In this document: in pieces, positions 40,454 through 50,414 of the stretch
Position numbering within the stretch: the first letter of the stretch is position 1
Layout: each line of letters begins with the position of its first letter
DNA from: Clostridia bacterium
GTDB lineage: Bacteria > Bacillota > Clostridia > Oscillospirales > CAG-272
Assembly (NCBI GenBank): GCA_017412045.1
Contig: JAFQOX010000122.1
Coordinates: 1-57,118, forward strand
DNA: 57,118 nt
Direction: 5' to 3'
Program-made: the position numbers and the translations under genes
Notes under the pieces: model-generated
The model's input: only the letters and a program-made list of their open reading frames with translations
What the model was told of the DNA's origin: nothing
Databases searched by the model: none

Positions 40454-41683
40454 TCAATCCTTTCGAGGTTTTCGGTAAAATACGTGATATGCGATGCCGC
40501 AGTAGAGCTGCGCCAGACCTGCGGTCAGCAGGAGCAGCAGAGCGGGCATATAGCCGTCAAAATGATCCAGCACCAGTCCCGTGATCCATCCGGAGAGCGC
40601 CGTTCCCGCCATCGTTTCCATCATGCGCAGTGACGTACATCCGCCAACGATGCGGTAGGGCGTGATTTTTGCCAGCATGACGGGGATCGTGCCGTTGACG
40701 ATAACGTAAGCCATTTGAACGACGACGAAAAGGACGGTGAATTTCGTCCAGCTTCCCGCCAGCACCGATGCGGAGCCGAAGATCAGCAGAACGGCGCTTG
40801 CGCCGAGGCAGAGCCGGCTGAGAAGATTGGCCTTACCCATGACGGAATAGACGAGATTGCCGAGCACCGAGCCGAGCGTGGTCAGACTGACCAGCAATGA
40901 GAGCGCGACGGAATCCAATTCGAACAGATGAGAAGCCACCAGCGTCAAACTGAGGATGATTCCCGACGATATGCCGCGAAGAAAGTTGGCGGGCGCAAGA
41001 TGCGTGACGCTTTTGTCCGAGAGCATCTCACGAAAACGCGGGCGTTCGGATGATGGAGGCGTAGCGATCACCTTCATGCGCGCATTGATGAGCGCGGTCA
41101 GTCCGGCAAATACCGCGCAGATGCTATAAAGCGTCAGCATTCCGCTCAAATATTCCGCTTTGGCAAGAAATAACGGGATCGCCACGCTGACGGCAATACA
41201 GAACAGATTGGATACCAGACCGGAAACTGCGGTCAGACGTCCGTAATGCTCCATATGGATGACCAGATACGGTATCTTGTAGGCAAAAATCGACCGAAAT
41301 CCGTAGGCGGCGTAATAGAGAATCACACAGCCGAGCAGGATCGGAAACGTGAACGCCGTCTTTCCGAGAAAACAAAGGGTGGCGATCACGCCGAAAAAGA
41401 GCATGATCGGCAGATTTCCCAACGCCATGACGAGGATGGGATTTTTGAAGCGGTCACACAGCACCATATTGATTCCCATCGCCGCCACCTGCGCCGCCTG
41501 TCCGACGGCGCCCAGCGTGCCGATTTCGGTGGCGCTGCATCCGCTATGCAACAGTAAGCCCTGCCAGAGCGTTCCGCCGATAAAGAGCGCGACGAAACAG
41601 TTCATGATTTCCATGGTCAGGTGGCGGGCGATGTTGCGGGCTTCCGCCTGATCCGGGATGTTTTTGATCGTATGAGATTTCAA
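40454..41683 (-). CDS. MFS-type transporter
   Basis: A 409-residue protein with about twelve hydrophobic segments and major-facilitator character (CDRFKNPILVMALG loop, large central loop MKVIATPPSSERPRFREML). The frame is open to 41800, but a TTG at 41683 has GGAGGA four bases before it and begins MKSHTIKNIPDQAEARN, a start that brings the length to the family norm. The longer form would add 39 non-hydrophobic residues. It forms an operon with the sialidase-like gene and faces an AraC regulator, so it probably imports the glycan product. Confidence 0.8.
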   Translation of the reverse strand: MKSHTIKNIPDQAEARNIARHLTMEIMNCFVALFIGGTLWQGLLLHSGCSATEIGTLGAVGQAAQVAAMGINMVLCDRFKNPILVMALGNLPIMLFFGVIATLCFLGKTAFTFPILLGCVILYYAAYGFRSIFAYKIPYLVIHMEHYGRLTAVSGLVSNLFCIAVSVAIPLFLAKAEYLSGMLTLYSICAVFAGLTALINARMKVIATPPSSERPRFREMLSDKSVTHLAPANFLRGISSGIILSLTLVASHLFELDSVALSLLVSLTTLGSVLGNLVYSVMGKANLLSRLCLGASAVLLIFGSASVLAGSWTKFTVLFVVVQMAYVIVNGTIPVMLAKITPYRIVGGCTSLRMMETMAGTALSGWITGLVLDHFDGYMPALLLLLTAGLAQLYCGIAYHVFYRKPRKD

Positions 41684-41855
41684 AGCTTCCTCCGATAAGA
41701 GATTGGTCGGCAACGGCGGCGAGCTTGCTTTCGGATGTCCGGAAAGATATATCTTCCGAATGGCAGGAAAATGCCGGTAAGCGACGAAGTCAGCTTGCAT
41801 GAACTTTCGAAAATCCGCTCACTGTTGCCCAAAATGACTCTTTTCAAAATAACAA

Positions 41856-41884
41856 TTGACACTTTCGTGTGATTTCGATATAAT
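41856..41884 (+). promoter_or_regulatory. Perfect consensus promoter for AraC regulator
   Basis: TTGACA (41856-41861), 17-base spacer, TATAAT (41879-41884). The intergenic region is shared with the divergent transporter operon. A TTTCGTGTGATTTCGA spacer gives no clear operator. Confidence 0.85.
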
Positions 41885-41974
41885 TATACTATGGCCGCTG
41901 ATGAATGTAAATCAGCGGAGCGGACATTTCATACCGATTATGTCCGAATATTTAATCTGAATATAGGGGGAGCT

Positions 41975-42832
41975 ATGGAGTTTGCGCCGTCACAGCTGAT
42001 CACAACGGATATCGGCGACCTGAGAGTGATATTTTCGGGAAACAGTCCGCTTCGCGAGACCTTTGCCGATAAGGGATCGTATATTCATTCACACAAGCAT
42101 TATGAACTGCACTATACCCTGTCGGGTAGCTTTCGGCTGATGACAGAGCAGACGAGAGAGATTCATCCCGGCGATATCGTCCTGGTTCCGCCCGGACTTT
42201 TGCACGCCACATCGGAAAGCAGGCACAAACGGCTGGTACTCTCACTGTCACTGCTCCGCGGCGAAAAGCAGAATCGCAGTTTTTCCGAATATCAGTATTA
42301 CAGCATGATCTTCGGCACGTTGCGTGAGCCGCTTATTTTTCAGTCGGAGGAAATCGGGGCGTATCTCGATTCGATGATGAAGCTGTATGCCAACGAAATG
42401 TCGCTTCATAAGCAGAAAATCATCCTGTCCATGCTGTTTTTGCGCGTAGCGGAGCATATCGTTACGTTAAACGAGCCTCCTGTGGATAAGCTGATGTCCG
42501 GTGACATTCGCAGTGACGCGGATCGGCGCTGGCTCATCGAGAATTACATCAATACCAATTATGCCGCGGCAAACTCCATCGACGGCTTGTGCGCGCAGCT
42601 GAATCTGTGCCGCCGTCAGACCGACCGTATGATCAGACGCCTGTTCGCTGAAAGCTATCAGACGCTCATCGTTCGGCGCCGTATGGAAGCCGCCGAGTTG
42701 CTGATTCGCCGCACGGACCTCCCCTTTCTTGGCATCGCTGAAAAGGTTGGCTACGAATCCTACGCGGGATTTTATTTGGCGGTTAAAAATCATTTCGGCA
42801 AGACACCGGAGGAGCTGCGCGAGGAAATATAA
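41975..42832 (+). CDS. AraC-family transcriptional regulator
   Basis: A 285-residue protein with an N-terminal cupin sensor (IHSHKHYELHYTLSGS, IHPGDIVLVPPGLLHAT) and a C-terminal pair of helix-turn-helix motifs (SIDGLCAQLNLCRRQTDRMIRRLFAESYQT and FLGIAEKVGYESYAGFYLAVKNHFGKTPEELR, given here in parts). It most likely controls the divergent MFS/sialidase operon in answer to a sugar. GGGGGAG is four bases before the ATG at 41975. Confidence 0.9.
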   Translation: MEFAPSQLITTDIGDLRVIFSGNSPLRETFADKGSYIHSHKHYELHYTLSGSFRLMTEQTREIHPGDIVLVPPGLLHATSESRHKRLVLSLSLLRGEKQNRSFSEYQYYSMIFGTLREPLIFQSEEIGAYLDSMMKLYANEMSLHKQKIILSMLFLRVAEHIVTLNEPPVDKLMSGDIRSDADRRWLIENYINTNYAAANSIDGLCAQLNLCRRQTDRMIRRLFAESYQTLIVRRRMEAAELLIRRTDLPFLGIAEKVGYESYAGFYLAVKNHFGKTPEELREEI

Positions 42833-42907
42833 CGAATATGCCGAGCCGCGGTTGCGGATGCGGCGTAAAAGACCAAAGATCAAAAAATAATAAAAGGAGA
42901 AATGATT

Positions 42908-44110
42908 ATGTCCAAGAAAAATACGTTCATTTTAATGAACACTTTAATGAAGGGGACTGCCGCAAACATTCAAGCAGCATTGTCGAAGCTTGATCCCAAA
43001 TCTTATGAGCTTATCGAGTTTACGTATCATCATAAGAAAGCAGATATTTATGATGCTTCTATCGTAAAAGCGGGAATCGTGTTCAAAGAAATATATGAAA
43101 AGGTTATTTCTTCGGATGAAATTCCGTTTGCCTCTATCCCCGATATCAAATTTATCGGGCTTGCAAATGGCATTGATGGGGACAGAGCGGATGGCTCGTA
43201 TGTTTTTTATAAGGATTTTGGCGAAAACGCTGTTTCCGTATGTTATCGATTTTCCTCCGTCAGCCCTTTCAAGGAAGAATTTGATGACCAGAGCGATGTT
43301 CTGAACGATGTGCATCGCAGTTTTATGGATCATGTATGGCAATATCGCTATATGGACTACTCCTGCGGCGAATACGTTTCTTGGGCATTCAACAGCAAAA
43401 AGGATAAGTCTCTCATTGCAAAATGGAAAAGCGATGAACAAGACAACGCAAAGAAGGAAGCAAGCGGGATTACGATCGGCGGAATGGACGACGTCGCATT
43501 TCACTATCAACATATTGATGGCATTTCGCCGACTTTTTATGAGGGAATTCACGACAACAAGGATTTTGTGGTAAATCCCGATGAAATCGTCACGGTCGAA
43601 GTGGACGGAACAACCTTTGTACTTACGATCAAAACGGAAAAGAAGATGAACTCTCTCTTGAAGAAATTCAAAAAAGCCCTTTCCGGAAAAGACGTGGGAA
43701 GACCCCTTTATGACCCTGTTGATGTGGCTTCCGGCAAATATGAGCCGAGTGGCAGCAATGAGTATGGGCAGGACACGTACACCGTTTCGGACAATGCAAA
43801 AATATTGGAGAGTGTCCAAGTGGCGCACAGAGCATCTTTGTTTGCCAAAGTAAACGAGTTGATCAGGACCGAGAAAGCCGCAACGCATATTGTCAGAATG
43901 GCGCCGAAAAAGAAAAACGGAGCATTCGCGCTCAAAAGAGTAACGCAGATTGCTTCGCTGTTTTGTATGGAAGACGATACGTCAATGTTTGTTTTGTGCG
44001 CAGTTGCAAAGAAAGACACGGAAATGCTCATAGAGGTACGACAGATTGCCGCCGTTGATATGGAAAAAACATATACGGATGTGATTTCGTCGTCAAATCT
44101 GTTTCAATAA
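42908..44110 (+). CDS. Hypothetical protein, 400 residues
   Basis: A soluble, Lys/Asp-rich protein without transmembrane segments or signal peptide. Conserved-looking features are SYVFYKDFGENAVSVCYRF, a charged middle with GITIGGMDD, and a C-terminal domain (HIVRMAPKKKNGAFALKRV...MFVLCAVAKKDTE). AAAAGGAG lies 8-9 bases before the ATG at 42908; an ATG at 42902 is too close. It is preceded by the AraC gene and followed by a dispersed repeat in opposite orientation. Lower GC and plainer codon use than the flanking sugar genes suggest a separate origin. I do not recognise it. Confidence 0.6.
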   Translation: MSKKNTFILMNTLMKGTAANIQAALSKLDPKSYELIEFTYHHKKADIYDASIVKAGIVFKEIYEKVISSDEIPFASIPDIKFIGLANGIDGDRADGSYVFYKDFGENAVSVCYRFSSVSPFKEEFDDQSDVLNDVHRSFMDHVWQYRYMDYSCGEYVSWAFNSKKDKSLIAKWKSDEQDNAKKEASGITIGGMDDVAFHYQHIDGISPTFYEGIHDNKDFVVNPDEIVTVEVDGTTFVLTIKTEKKMNSLLKKFKKALSGKDVGRPLYDPVDVASGKYEPSGSNEYGQDTYTVSDNAKILESVQVAHRASLFAKVNELIRTEKAATHIVRMAPKKKNGAFALKRVTQIASLFCMEDDTSMFVLCAVAKKDTEMLIEVRQIAAVDMEKTYTDVISSSNLFQ

Positions 44111-44200
44111 AAAGCGGGCAACGCCCGGTGGAAGTTGCTTGCCTATCCAAACCTTACTTGCATTCAAACAATGCAAAACAGGCACTCCGCCGAAAACTTT
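44107..44200 (-). repeat. Dispersed element (copy E, reverse)
   Basis: On the minus strand: CGGCGGAGTGCCTGTTTTGC, ATTGTTTGAATGCAAG, GGTTTGGATAGGCAAGCAAC, then CGGGCGTTGCCCGCTTTTTATT. The GCATTGTTTGAATRC block and the terminal hairpin match copy D. Confidence 0.65.
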
Positions 44201-44223
44201 TATAAAATTCAGGGAGGTTATTT

Positions 44224-45687
44224 ATGAATTCCGTTCATATCGGTTCGAGAAGAGAGGTTTTTTGGGATGAAGCGCTCATTGACCGTTCCCGCACCACGGC
44301 TGAACTTATGCTTCACAAGCCTCGTATCGAGGAAATCGTATTCGTCCACGATGCCCCCTGGGAGGGTGACGGATGCAACAGTTATTCCATCGTGAAAATC
44401 GGTGATACGTACCGCGCTTATTATCTCGCATGGGAGATGATGAACAAGGAGTGCACCGCCCATCTTGTGGAGAAAGAGCATTTCGTATGCTGTCTGGAAA
44501 GCACGGACGGCATGCATTGGACGAGACCGAATCTCGGCATTTGCGAATTTGAAGGATCGTTCGACAATAATATCATTCTTAACTTTTCAAACTGCGAGCT
44601 TGACGATATGGTGCACGTCTTTATGGACGAAAATCCCGATTGTCCTGCCGATGAAAAATTCAAAGCGATCGGTCATGACAAATACAAATCGCTTTCCTGT
44701 TACGTCAGCGCGGACGGCCTCCGTTTCCGAAAAGGCTGGAAGTTGACCGACGTTGGTAAGTTCGATACGCATAATATTGCCTTCTGGTCGCCTGAAAAGA
44801 ACTGTTATTTCGCGTATATCCGCGATTTCCACGACCGTAAAAAGGGCAAAAGCTGGAACAGCGCCATCCGCGACGTTCGCGTGATGACCTCTCACGACTT
44901 CAAAACGTGGACCGTTCCCGAGTTGATTGATTTTGGCGGAGCGGAGGATTATCCTCTTTACACCAATGAGATCCAGCGTTATCCCCGTGCGCCTCATATT
45001 TTCATAGGATTTCCTTCGCGGTATATGGAGCGTAAGACGTGGACGGATAACGTTGCCGCTCTGCCCAACAGGGAACGGCGCGAAAAACTTTGTAAGGTCC
45101 ATCCGCGCTACGGACTGACCGTTACCGATACGCTTTTCATGTCCTCCCGGAATGGAAAAGACTTTCATCGCTTTGATGAAGCCTTCATTGCTCCCGAAAT
45201 CGAGCAACGCTATAATTGGTTTTACGGAGACTGTTATCCCGCAACGGGACTCGTGGAAACGAAGAGCGCGCTTGCCTGGGCACCCGATGAATATTCTCTC
45301 TACTGCTATGAAAAGCATTGGAGCGGCGAGCCTGCGGAGCTTCGCCGTTATACCATCCGAAAGGATGGCTTCGCTTCTTTCCATGCACCCTATGCGGAAA
45401 AGAAGATCTTTACCCGTCCTATCGTCTTTGAGGGCAATGCAATGGAGCTGAATTTTGCCACGTCCGCCCGCGGATACGTCTATATCACGATCCATTCGGA
45501 CGATAATATTCTCACTTCCGTTGAAATTTTCGGAAACAGTCTGAATCGCATCGTTCCTTTCGAGGGCGATCTCGGCGCGCTTTCCGGAGAAAAAGTCGTC
45601 ATCGAATTCACGTTTCGCGATGCAGATCTGTACTCCTTCCGCTTTTTGAACGATAACACAAGAGCAGATTTGAACAATATCCTATAA
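44224..45687 (+). CDS. Five-bladed propeller glycosidase-like protein
   Basis: A 487-residue protein with propeller-type repeats (CCLESTDGMHWTRPNLG, CYVSADGLRFRKGWKL, VMTSHDFKTWTVPELI, FMSSRNGKDFHRF, where residues after Trp or Phe face the same way) as in GH43/GH32-like folds, and a C-terminal beta-sandwich. No signal peptide. The family could be a glycosidase or a glycan-binding protein; the catalytic acids cannot be assigned with confidence. GGGAGG is six bases before the ATG. It is followed by a bidirectional terminator shared with the heparinase-like gene. Confidence 0.65.
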   Translation: MNSVHIGSRREVFWDEALIDRSRTTAELMLHKPRIEEIVFVHDAPWEGDGCNSYSIVKIGDTYRAYYLAWEMMNKECTAHLVEKEHFVCCLESTDGMHWTRPNLGICEFEGSFDNNIILNFSNCELDDMVHVFMDENPDCPADEKFKAIGHDKYKSLSCYVSADGLRFRKGWKLTDVGKFDTHNIAFWSPEKNCYFAYIRDFHDRKKGKSWNSAIRDVRVMTSHDFKTWTVPELIDFGGAEDYPLYTNEIQRYPRAPHIFIGFPSRYMERKTWTDNVAALPNRERREKLCKVHPRYGLTVTDTLFMSSRNGKDFHRFDEAFIAPEIEQRYNWFYGDCYPATGLVETKSALAWAPDEYSLYCYEKHWSGEPAELRRYTIRKDGFASFHAPYAEKKIFTRPIVFEGNAMELNFATSARGYVYITIHSDDNILTSVEIFGNSLNRIVPFEGDLGALSGEKVVIEFTFRDADLYSFRFLNDNTRADLNNIL

Positions 45688-45691
45688 ATTA

Positions 45692-45726
45692 AAAAGGTAC
45701 ATGTTTTTTCATGTACCTTTTATTGT
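45692..45726. terminator. Bidirectional intrinsic terminator
   Basis: AAAAGGTACATG (45692-45703) pairs with CATGTACCTTTT (45710-45721) around a T6 loop; A- and T-runs serve both strands. Confidence 0.9.
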
Positions 45727-45770
45727 TAGTGTGCCGGGGATATATTGATGGATCTGTCGATTTGCAGTCT

Positions 45771-47765
45771 TTAGCGTACGCTCGGCGCTTCGTCACTTTC
45801 TCCGCAGGGATAATCGGTTTCAAAGATCCGAATGCACCGTCCGTCATGAAGCAGGAGACGGATTTCCGTTTCCGCGGGATTTTTGGAAGCGTATACCGCT
45901 TGCAGATCGGCGTTGCCGCGGTCGGATGGATACAGAACGGTAACAATGCGCGTTTCCGTTCCCGTATCGGCGTAGCATAAGCAGGGCGCGGCGGCGTGTT
46001 CGTGCTCGATCGGGGAACGAACGGGGCGCCATCCCATATAAAAGGGCTCTTTTTGTCCGAGAACGATTTCGGGTGGCACGGAGGAAATCATGCTCATGCG
46101 GATACCGTCTCCCATATCCGCCGTGAAGGTACAGCCGTTTGCCGTATAGGGCTGAACGTCCATCTGATAAGAAACGGTAAAGGTGTGCTCTTTGCCGTCA
46201 TCGGAAAAGAGTCTGTCGCAAACGACGGCAAAGGGAAGCGTGCCTCCGATTCCTTTTTTGAAGAAAATAACCTTGCGTTTGTGAATGACGGCAAGTCCCT
46301 CTTCGCCGTAGCCCTCGTCGTAAACGCCCTCGGCGCTGTCCCAATTCTCCGTGAAGCGCCATTTCATATCGGATTTCCAAGCGATCATTTCGGGCTTCCA
46401 GCGGTAATTTCTCCGCCTGCACTGCGCCAGACCGTCCGCCATGGAGCAGTTGTGCGCACGGGAGGAAAGGATGAATTTCCTCATTTCGGAGGTGTCGTAT
46501 TCATAGTTGCCGCAATCGCGCAAGACAGCTTTTCCGTAAGCGTGCATGAGTACGTTCAGCTTGTCCTCGTGCTGATGATTGCTTCCAAAGGGGCCTGCAT
46601 CCAGAAAAAGCCAGACGTCGTTTTTGCTCCATCCCGTGCGCATGACTGCCATACCTGCGTAGGGAAGGGCAATGCTGTCAAAGGAGGGGAGCCTTCCTTC
46701 TTTTCCCTCGGTTGCAAAATAACGGAGGACTTCGTTTTGCGGAAAATAGGTAAGACCCATCTCACACCAGAAGGAAATGAGGGCGCGACCGCCGTCATTG
46801 AGGTCGGGAAGCCGTCCGTCGGGACAGCAGAGCTTGACGTTCAGTTCGAAAAGCGTTTCCAAACGGGCAGTCAGCATCGTCGGGATCGGATATCCGATCG
46901 CCTTTGCCGTACAAAGCACCCAATGGCAATTCTGAACGACTACGTTGTGGTAGCCCGTGCTGAGCTCGTACTGAAATCCGTCGGGATAGACCTGCCGTTC
47001 CAGCTCCTCCTCCAGTACGCGGAAGGCGTGATCGCCCCAAAGCTTTGCGTCACGGAAAAACGGATATAGCATGGCAATGTGCGCAAGTCCGGACATTTCC
47101 ATGATCAGCCAATTGGCCTTCGTGCTGAAATGAAGCAGACGGAAGGCGTGCTCCCATATGGATTTCATATAGACGGTGATGACGTGGTCTGTCATGTGGG
47201 ATGAGCGGTAGCAAGCGAAAAATGCGTAATGCCAGTTTTTCGTCATGCGGATTCCCGCCTCAATGGTTCTCCAGCATTTTGTCGTATAGGGGTTTGCGTT
47301 TTCGGGACAAATGGCTTGTTCGCACCAGCTCGTCAGAAGATCTACGAAGCCTTTTGCGAATTTTTCGTTTCCCGTATCGCGGTAACATTTACCCAGACAT
47401 CGGAATTCGTGATGGCGCGAAAGCTGCCACGTCCATTCCGCATAGCTGTTATAGGTGGGATTGCATTCCCAATCGATGATTCCGTTTGGAAACGTATGCA
47501 TATATCCGCAGGCCATCAGCGAGCCCGAAAGAATGCGTTCGGCGGCTTCCATATCGCTTTCATGCGGATAAGCCCAAGCATTTTCTCTTTCGTAATAGGG
47601 AATCTGAAAATATACTTCAGGTGTCAGCGCGCTTCGGATATAATCGGCAAACTGCTTTTCTGCGGCAGCAAGCCCTTTTTCACGGTAAACCGTTTGCAGA
47701 TCGGAAAGCGCGGGAATATTCGGATTCAAAACCTCTCCGAAAAATTTGTCGTCTGTTATGAGCAA
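45771..47765 (-). CDS. Heparinase II/III family protein
   Basis: A 664-residue protein of the polysaccharide-lyase type: an N-terminal alpha/alpha toroid (YNSYAEWTWQLSRHHEF, FSTKANWLIMEMSGLAHIAM, YELSTGYHNVVVQNCHW with the likely catalytic Tyr/His) and a C-terminal beta-sheet domain (GPFGSNHQHEDKLNVLMHAYGKAVLRDCGNY, in parts, with metal-type His residues). It should cleave uronic-acid-containing chains. It lacks a signal peptide. The start is a TTG at 47765 with AGGAG ten bases upstream. It follows the alpha-mannosidase by 56 bases in one operon. Confidence 0.82.
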   Translation of the reverse strand: MLITDDKFFGEVLNPNIPALSDLQTVYREKGLAAAEKQFADYIRSALTPEVYFQIPYYERENAWAYPHESDMEAAERILSGSLMACGYMHTFPNGIIDWECNPTYNSYAEWTWQLSRHHEFRCLGKCYRDTGNEKFAKGFVDLLTSWCEQAICPENANPYTTKCWRTIEAGIRMTKNWHYAFFACYRSSHMTDHVITVYMKSIWEHAFRLLHFSTKANWLIMEMSGLAHIAMLYPFFRDAKLWGDHAFRVLEEELERQVYPDGFQYELSTGYHNVVVQNCHWVLCTAKAIGYPIPTMLTARLETLFELNVKLCCPDGRLPDLNDGGRALISFWCEMGLTYFPQNEVLRYFATEGKEGRLPSFDSIALPYAGMAVMRTGWSKNDVWLFLDAGPFGSNHQHEDKLNVLMHAYGKAVLRDCGNYEYDTSEMRKFILSSRAHNCSMADGLAQCRRRNYRWKPEMIAWKSDMKWRFTENWDSAEGVYDEGYGEEGLAVIHKRKVIFFKKGIGGTLPFAVVCDRLFSDDGKEHTFTVSYQMDVQPYTANGCTFTADMGDGIRMSMISSVPPEIVLGQKEPFYMGWRPVRSPIEHEHAAAPCLCYADTGTETRIVTVLYPSDRGNADLQAVYASKNPAETEIRLLLHDGRCIRIFETDYPCGESDEAPSVR

Positions 47766-47821
47766 AGAAAATCAACTCCTGTTCTCAAACGTGAGAGCTG
47801 TCTTTATGATCAAAGTGAGCG

Positions 47822-50311
47822 TTATACGATCAGCCCTTCCATCATATTGCATTCTTCCCATTGGTCATCGGATGCGCGGAAGGTTTTTACCTCAAACGCA
47901 CCGAACGAAATCTCCCGATCAAAATTCCATCTTTTGGAACGGATACGGCAAGATGCAGGCATGCTTTCGGGATTGAAGAGTCTAAGAATAAACCCTCCAC
48001 CGTTTTCCGCCTTTTTAAAGGAGGAAAGCACGATTTTTTCGCTGTCAAGTCGGAATGGCGGTTCTTGTTGCCGCTCGCTCGCATACTTGCCCGAAGGGAA
48101 GAACGAAAGAACCGTCGGCTTTTCGTTATAGATCTGCGCGGCAACGCCGTTGGATGCCGCCTCTTGACCAAAGGTCAGTTTCAAGTGAAAGATGCGTTCG
48201 CCTTGGTCGATAAACGCGGAATGTCTGTCCTGTGGCAAGATCTGTGCGTCGCCGACGGGATGCGCACAGTATGCGGGAGAGCGCATCAAGGAAACGAGGA
48301 GCGTATTTTCCTTCAGGGAAGAAGCGTAAATACCTGAATTATACACGTTGATGGTCTGCTGACCGTCACCTTCCAGGCGAACGTATTGATGATGAATATT
48401 TTCATCGTGGTCCAGCTTAAATGGTTCTTCTCCAAACGCAACCTCGGAGAAAGCACGAACGTTCTCCATGGCGTACGGAATCGCAAGCTTGTAGAGCTTT
48501 TCGGTATCCGTATTCAGAATACGGATCTCCAACTCCACGGAAGGCGTATGCTTGGAAATATAATAGCGAACGACCGCCTTTGAAGCAGAATAAGCGAATA
48601 TTGCTTCCACTGTGGCACGAACGGGACCGTCTTCGATGAAACGAACGGACGGGATCACCGTATCAAGTGAAGAATAGGCGCTACCGTCCTCGGGCGAAAG
48701 GAGCGTAAACGAGCCGATTTTTTCATTCCAACCGCGAACTCTCATGCCCCAAGGATCCTCATCGTCGCGGTATACGTCGATGGACATTGCATTTTGACAG
48801 AGATATTCATTGCCGTTGACCGTGCAAGAGTCCATAAGACCGGTTTTCTTGTTGATCTTGACCTGCATACCGTTTCCGTCAATGAGAAAATGATCGGCAT
48901 TTTCCTTTGGAATCACTGCGGGCTTTGTGGGAAGCTCCTCAAGCCTGCAATCGAAGCGGGAAATTTGCATGGGCGGCAGCTTCGCGTGAAATACGACCTT
49001 TTTACGCCAGTCAATGGGGATGTTCGATGCTTCCTTGGCGGGCTGAGACGGAATTTCTTTTTCGTCTCGGAACACCTTCGGCAAATAAAACGTGCCCGTA
49101 CGGTTCTGATCGGCAAGCACGAATTCGCATTCGAAATCACCTTCAACGGAATAAGGATGCGGATTATACGCCATGATCGGGATCTCTCCGTCCTTGGCGG
49201 CTTTCTGATTTTGGCAGAACTTGAAAAATGCCTTTGCGCGCAAACGGGAAAGAATCTCGAGTCCGTGATCTGCCATGCGGATCGCCATTTCCTCTACCGG
49301 CTGAATCGAAGATCCCGGCAAAGCATCGTGAAATTGGATCATGAGAAGATCATAGAGGACTTCGGAAAATTCTTTTTCGGGATAAGAAAAATCCGAGTCG
49401 GCACAGAGCGCAGAGCACATCTTTTCACAAGCGAAAAACTCATTTTCCAGCTGACGGTATTTTTGCTTTACTTTTACTTGGCTGGTGTAGCACCCGGGTG
49501 CCCACAAGTTCATATCTCCTTCGTATCGAGGCAGTGCGGTGTCCGAGGTACACAGATCTGCAAAATACGCCTCCGGCGTGGAATGGATCACGTGAACGCC
49601 GTTGTTTTCCCACTCGGCAAGCTTCGCGCCGATGCGGACGAGGTCCTCGTGAGAGGGTCCGCCGCCGTGATTGCCGATACCCCAAAGGCAAACGCTCCGT
49701 GTGGCAGCAGTATTTTTCAGTTCGTCCGCCGTTCTGCCGATTTTTTCCGTTGCTTTCCCTTTTTGGGAATTATAGCCTGCGGCTACGCGTGTGCCCGTAA
49801 TTTCGGAGCCGTCATATCCTACCCAGGTGAATTGCTCGGAGGGGAGCTTGCGGAAGGTTTTGTACGGACGGCAGAAGAGATAGCTGTCGTAGCCCGATTT
49901 CGCCATAATCTGTACGAGCCCTCTCGTATGACCGAAGGGGTCAAAATTGATGGCGGTCGTCGGAGCGACACCGAATTTTTCCAGGAAATATTGGCGTCCT
50001 GCCAGAATGTTGCGCACAAATCCCTCACCGGAGGGTATATTGCAATCCGGCTGAAGATGCCATCCTCCCATGATATGCCATTTCCCGAGCTTCACAAGCT
50101 CACGGATCTCTTCGAAAAGCGCAGGCTCGTATTCTTCGACCCACCTATAAAGGATCGCTTCGTTATGACAGAAAATAAAGCCGTCGAACTCTCGGCAGAA
50201 TTTTGCCGCCACGCGGAAGGTGGAGAGCGTTTCGCAAGCGCCCTCCTCCCATTCCCATTGCCAAACGGGGTCAATGTGCGCGTTGCAGATCAGATGTAGA
50301 TTCTTTTTCAT
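47822..50311 (-). CDS. GH38 alpha-mannosidase
   Basis: An 829-residue glycoside hydrolase. The zinc-binding NAHIDPVWQWEW at the N terminus, GGWHLQPDCNIPSGE, and the nucleophile Asp in NFDPFGHTRG are GH38 hallmarks; a central three-helix bundle (MIQFHDALPGSSI) and a large C-terminal beta-rich region complete the family layout. It releases alpha-mannose from glycan fragments in the cytoplasm. GAGGAG precedes the ATG. With the GH2 beta-mannosidase near 54 kb it could dismantle the mannose core of N-glycans. Confidence 0.93.
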   Translation of the reverse strand: MKKNLHLICNAHIDPVWQWEWEEGACETLSTFRVAAKFCREFDGFIFCHNEAILYRWVEEYEPALFEEIRELVKLGKWHIMGGWHLQPDCNIPSGEGFVRNILAGRQYFLEKFGVAPTTAINFDPFGHTRGLVQIMAKSGYDSYLFCRPYKTFRKLPSEQFTWVGYDGSEITGTRVAAGYNSQKGKATEKIGRTADELKNTAATRSVCLWGIGNHGGGPSHEDLVRIGAKLAEWENNGVHVIHSTPEAYFADLCTSDTALPRYEGDMNLWAPGCYTSQVKVKQKYRQLENEFFACEKMCSALCADSDFSYPEKEFSEVLYDLLMIQFHDALPGSSIQPVEEMAIRMADHGLEILSRLRAKAFFKFCQNQKAAKDGEIPIMAYNPHPYSVEGDFECEFVLADQNRTGTFYLPKVFRDEKEIPSQPAKEASNIPIDWRKKVVFHAKLPPMQISRFDCRLEELPTKPAVIPKENADHFLIDGNGMQVKINKKTGLMDSCTVNGNEYLCQNAMSIDVYRDDEDPWGMRVRGWNEKIGSFTLLSPEDGSAYSSLDTVIPSVRFIEDGPVRATVEAIFAYSASKAVVRYYISKHTPSVELEIRILNTDTEKLYKLAIPYAMENVRAFSEVAFGEEPFKLDHDENIHHQYVRLEGDGQQTINVYNSGIYASSLKENTLLVSLMRSPAYCAHPVGDAQILPQDRHSAFIDQGERIFHLKLTFGQEAASNGVAAQIYNEKPTVLSFFPSGKYASERQQEPPFRLDSEKIVLSSFKKAENGGGFILRLFNPESMPASCRIRSKRWNFDREISFGAFEVKTFRASDDQWEECNMMEGLIV

Positions 50312-50414
50312 ATGTTATTCTCCTCGGCGTTTTCCAAATGGTTCTCCATCATGATATGGTGAAGAATAAGGTTGACATTACGGTTTCCTGTATTTGGCAC
50401 GTAGGGTAACAGGT

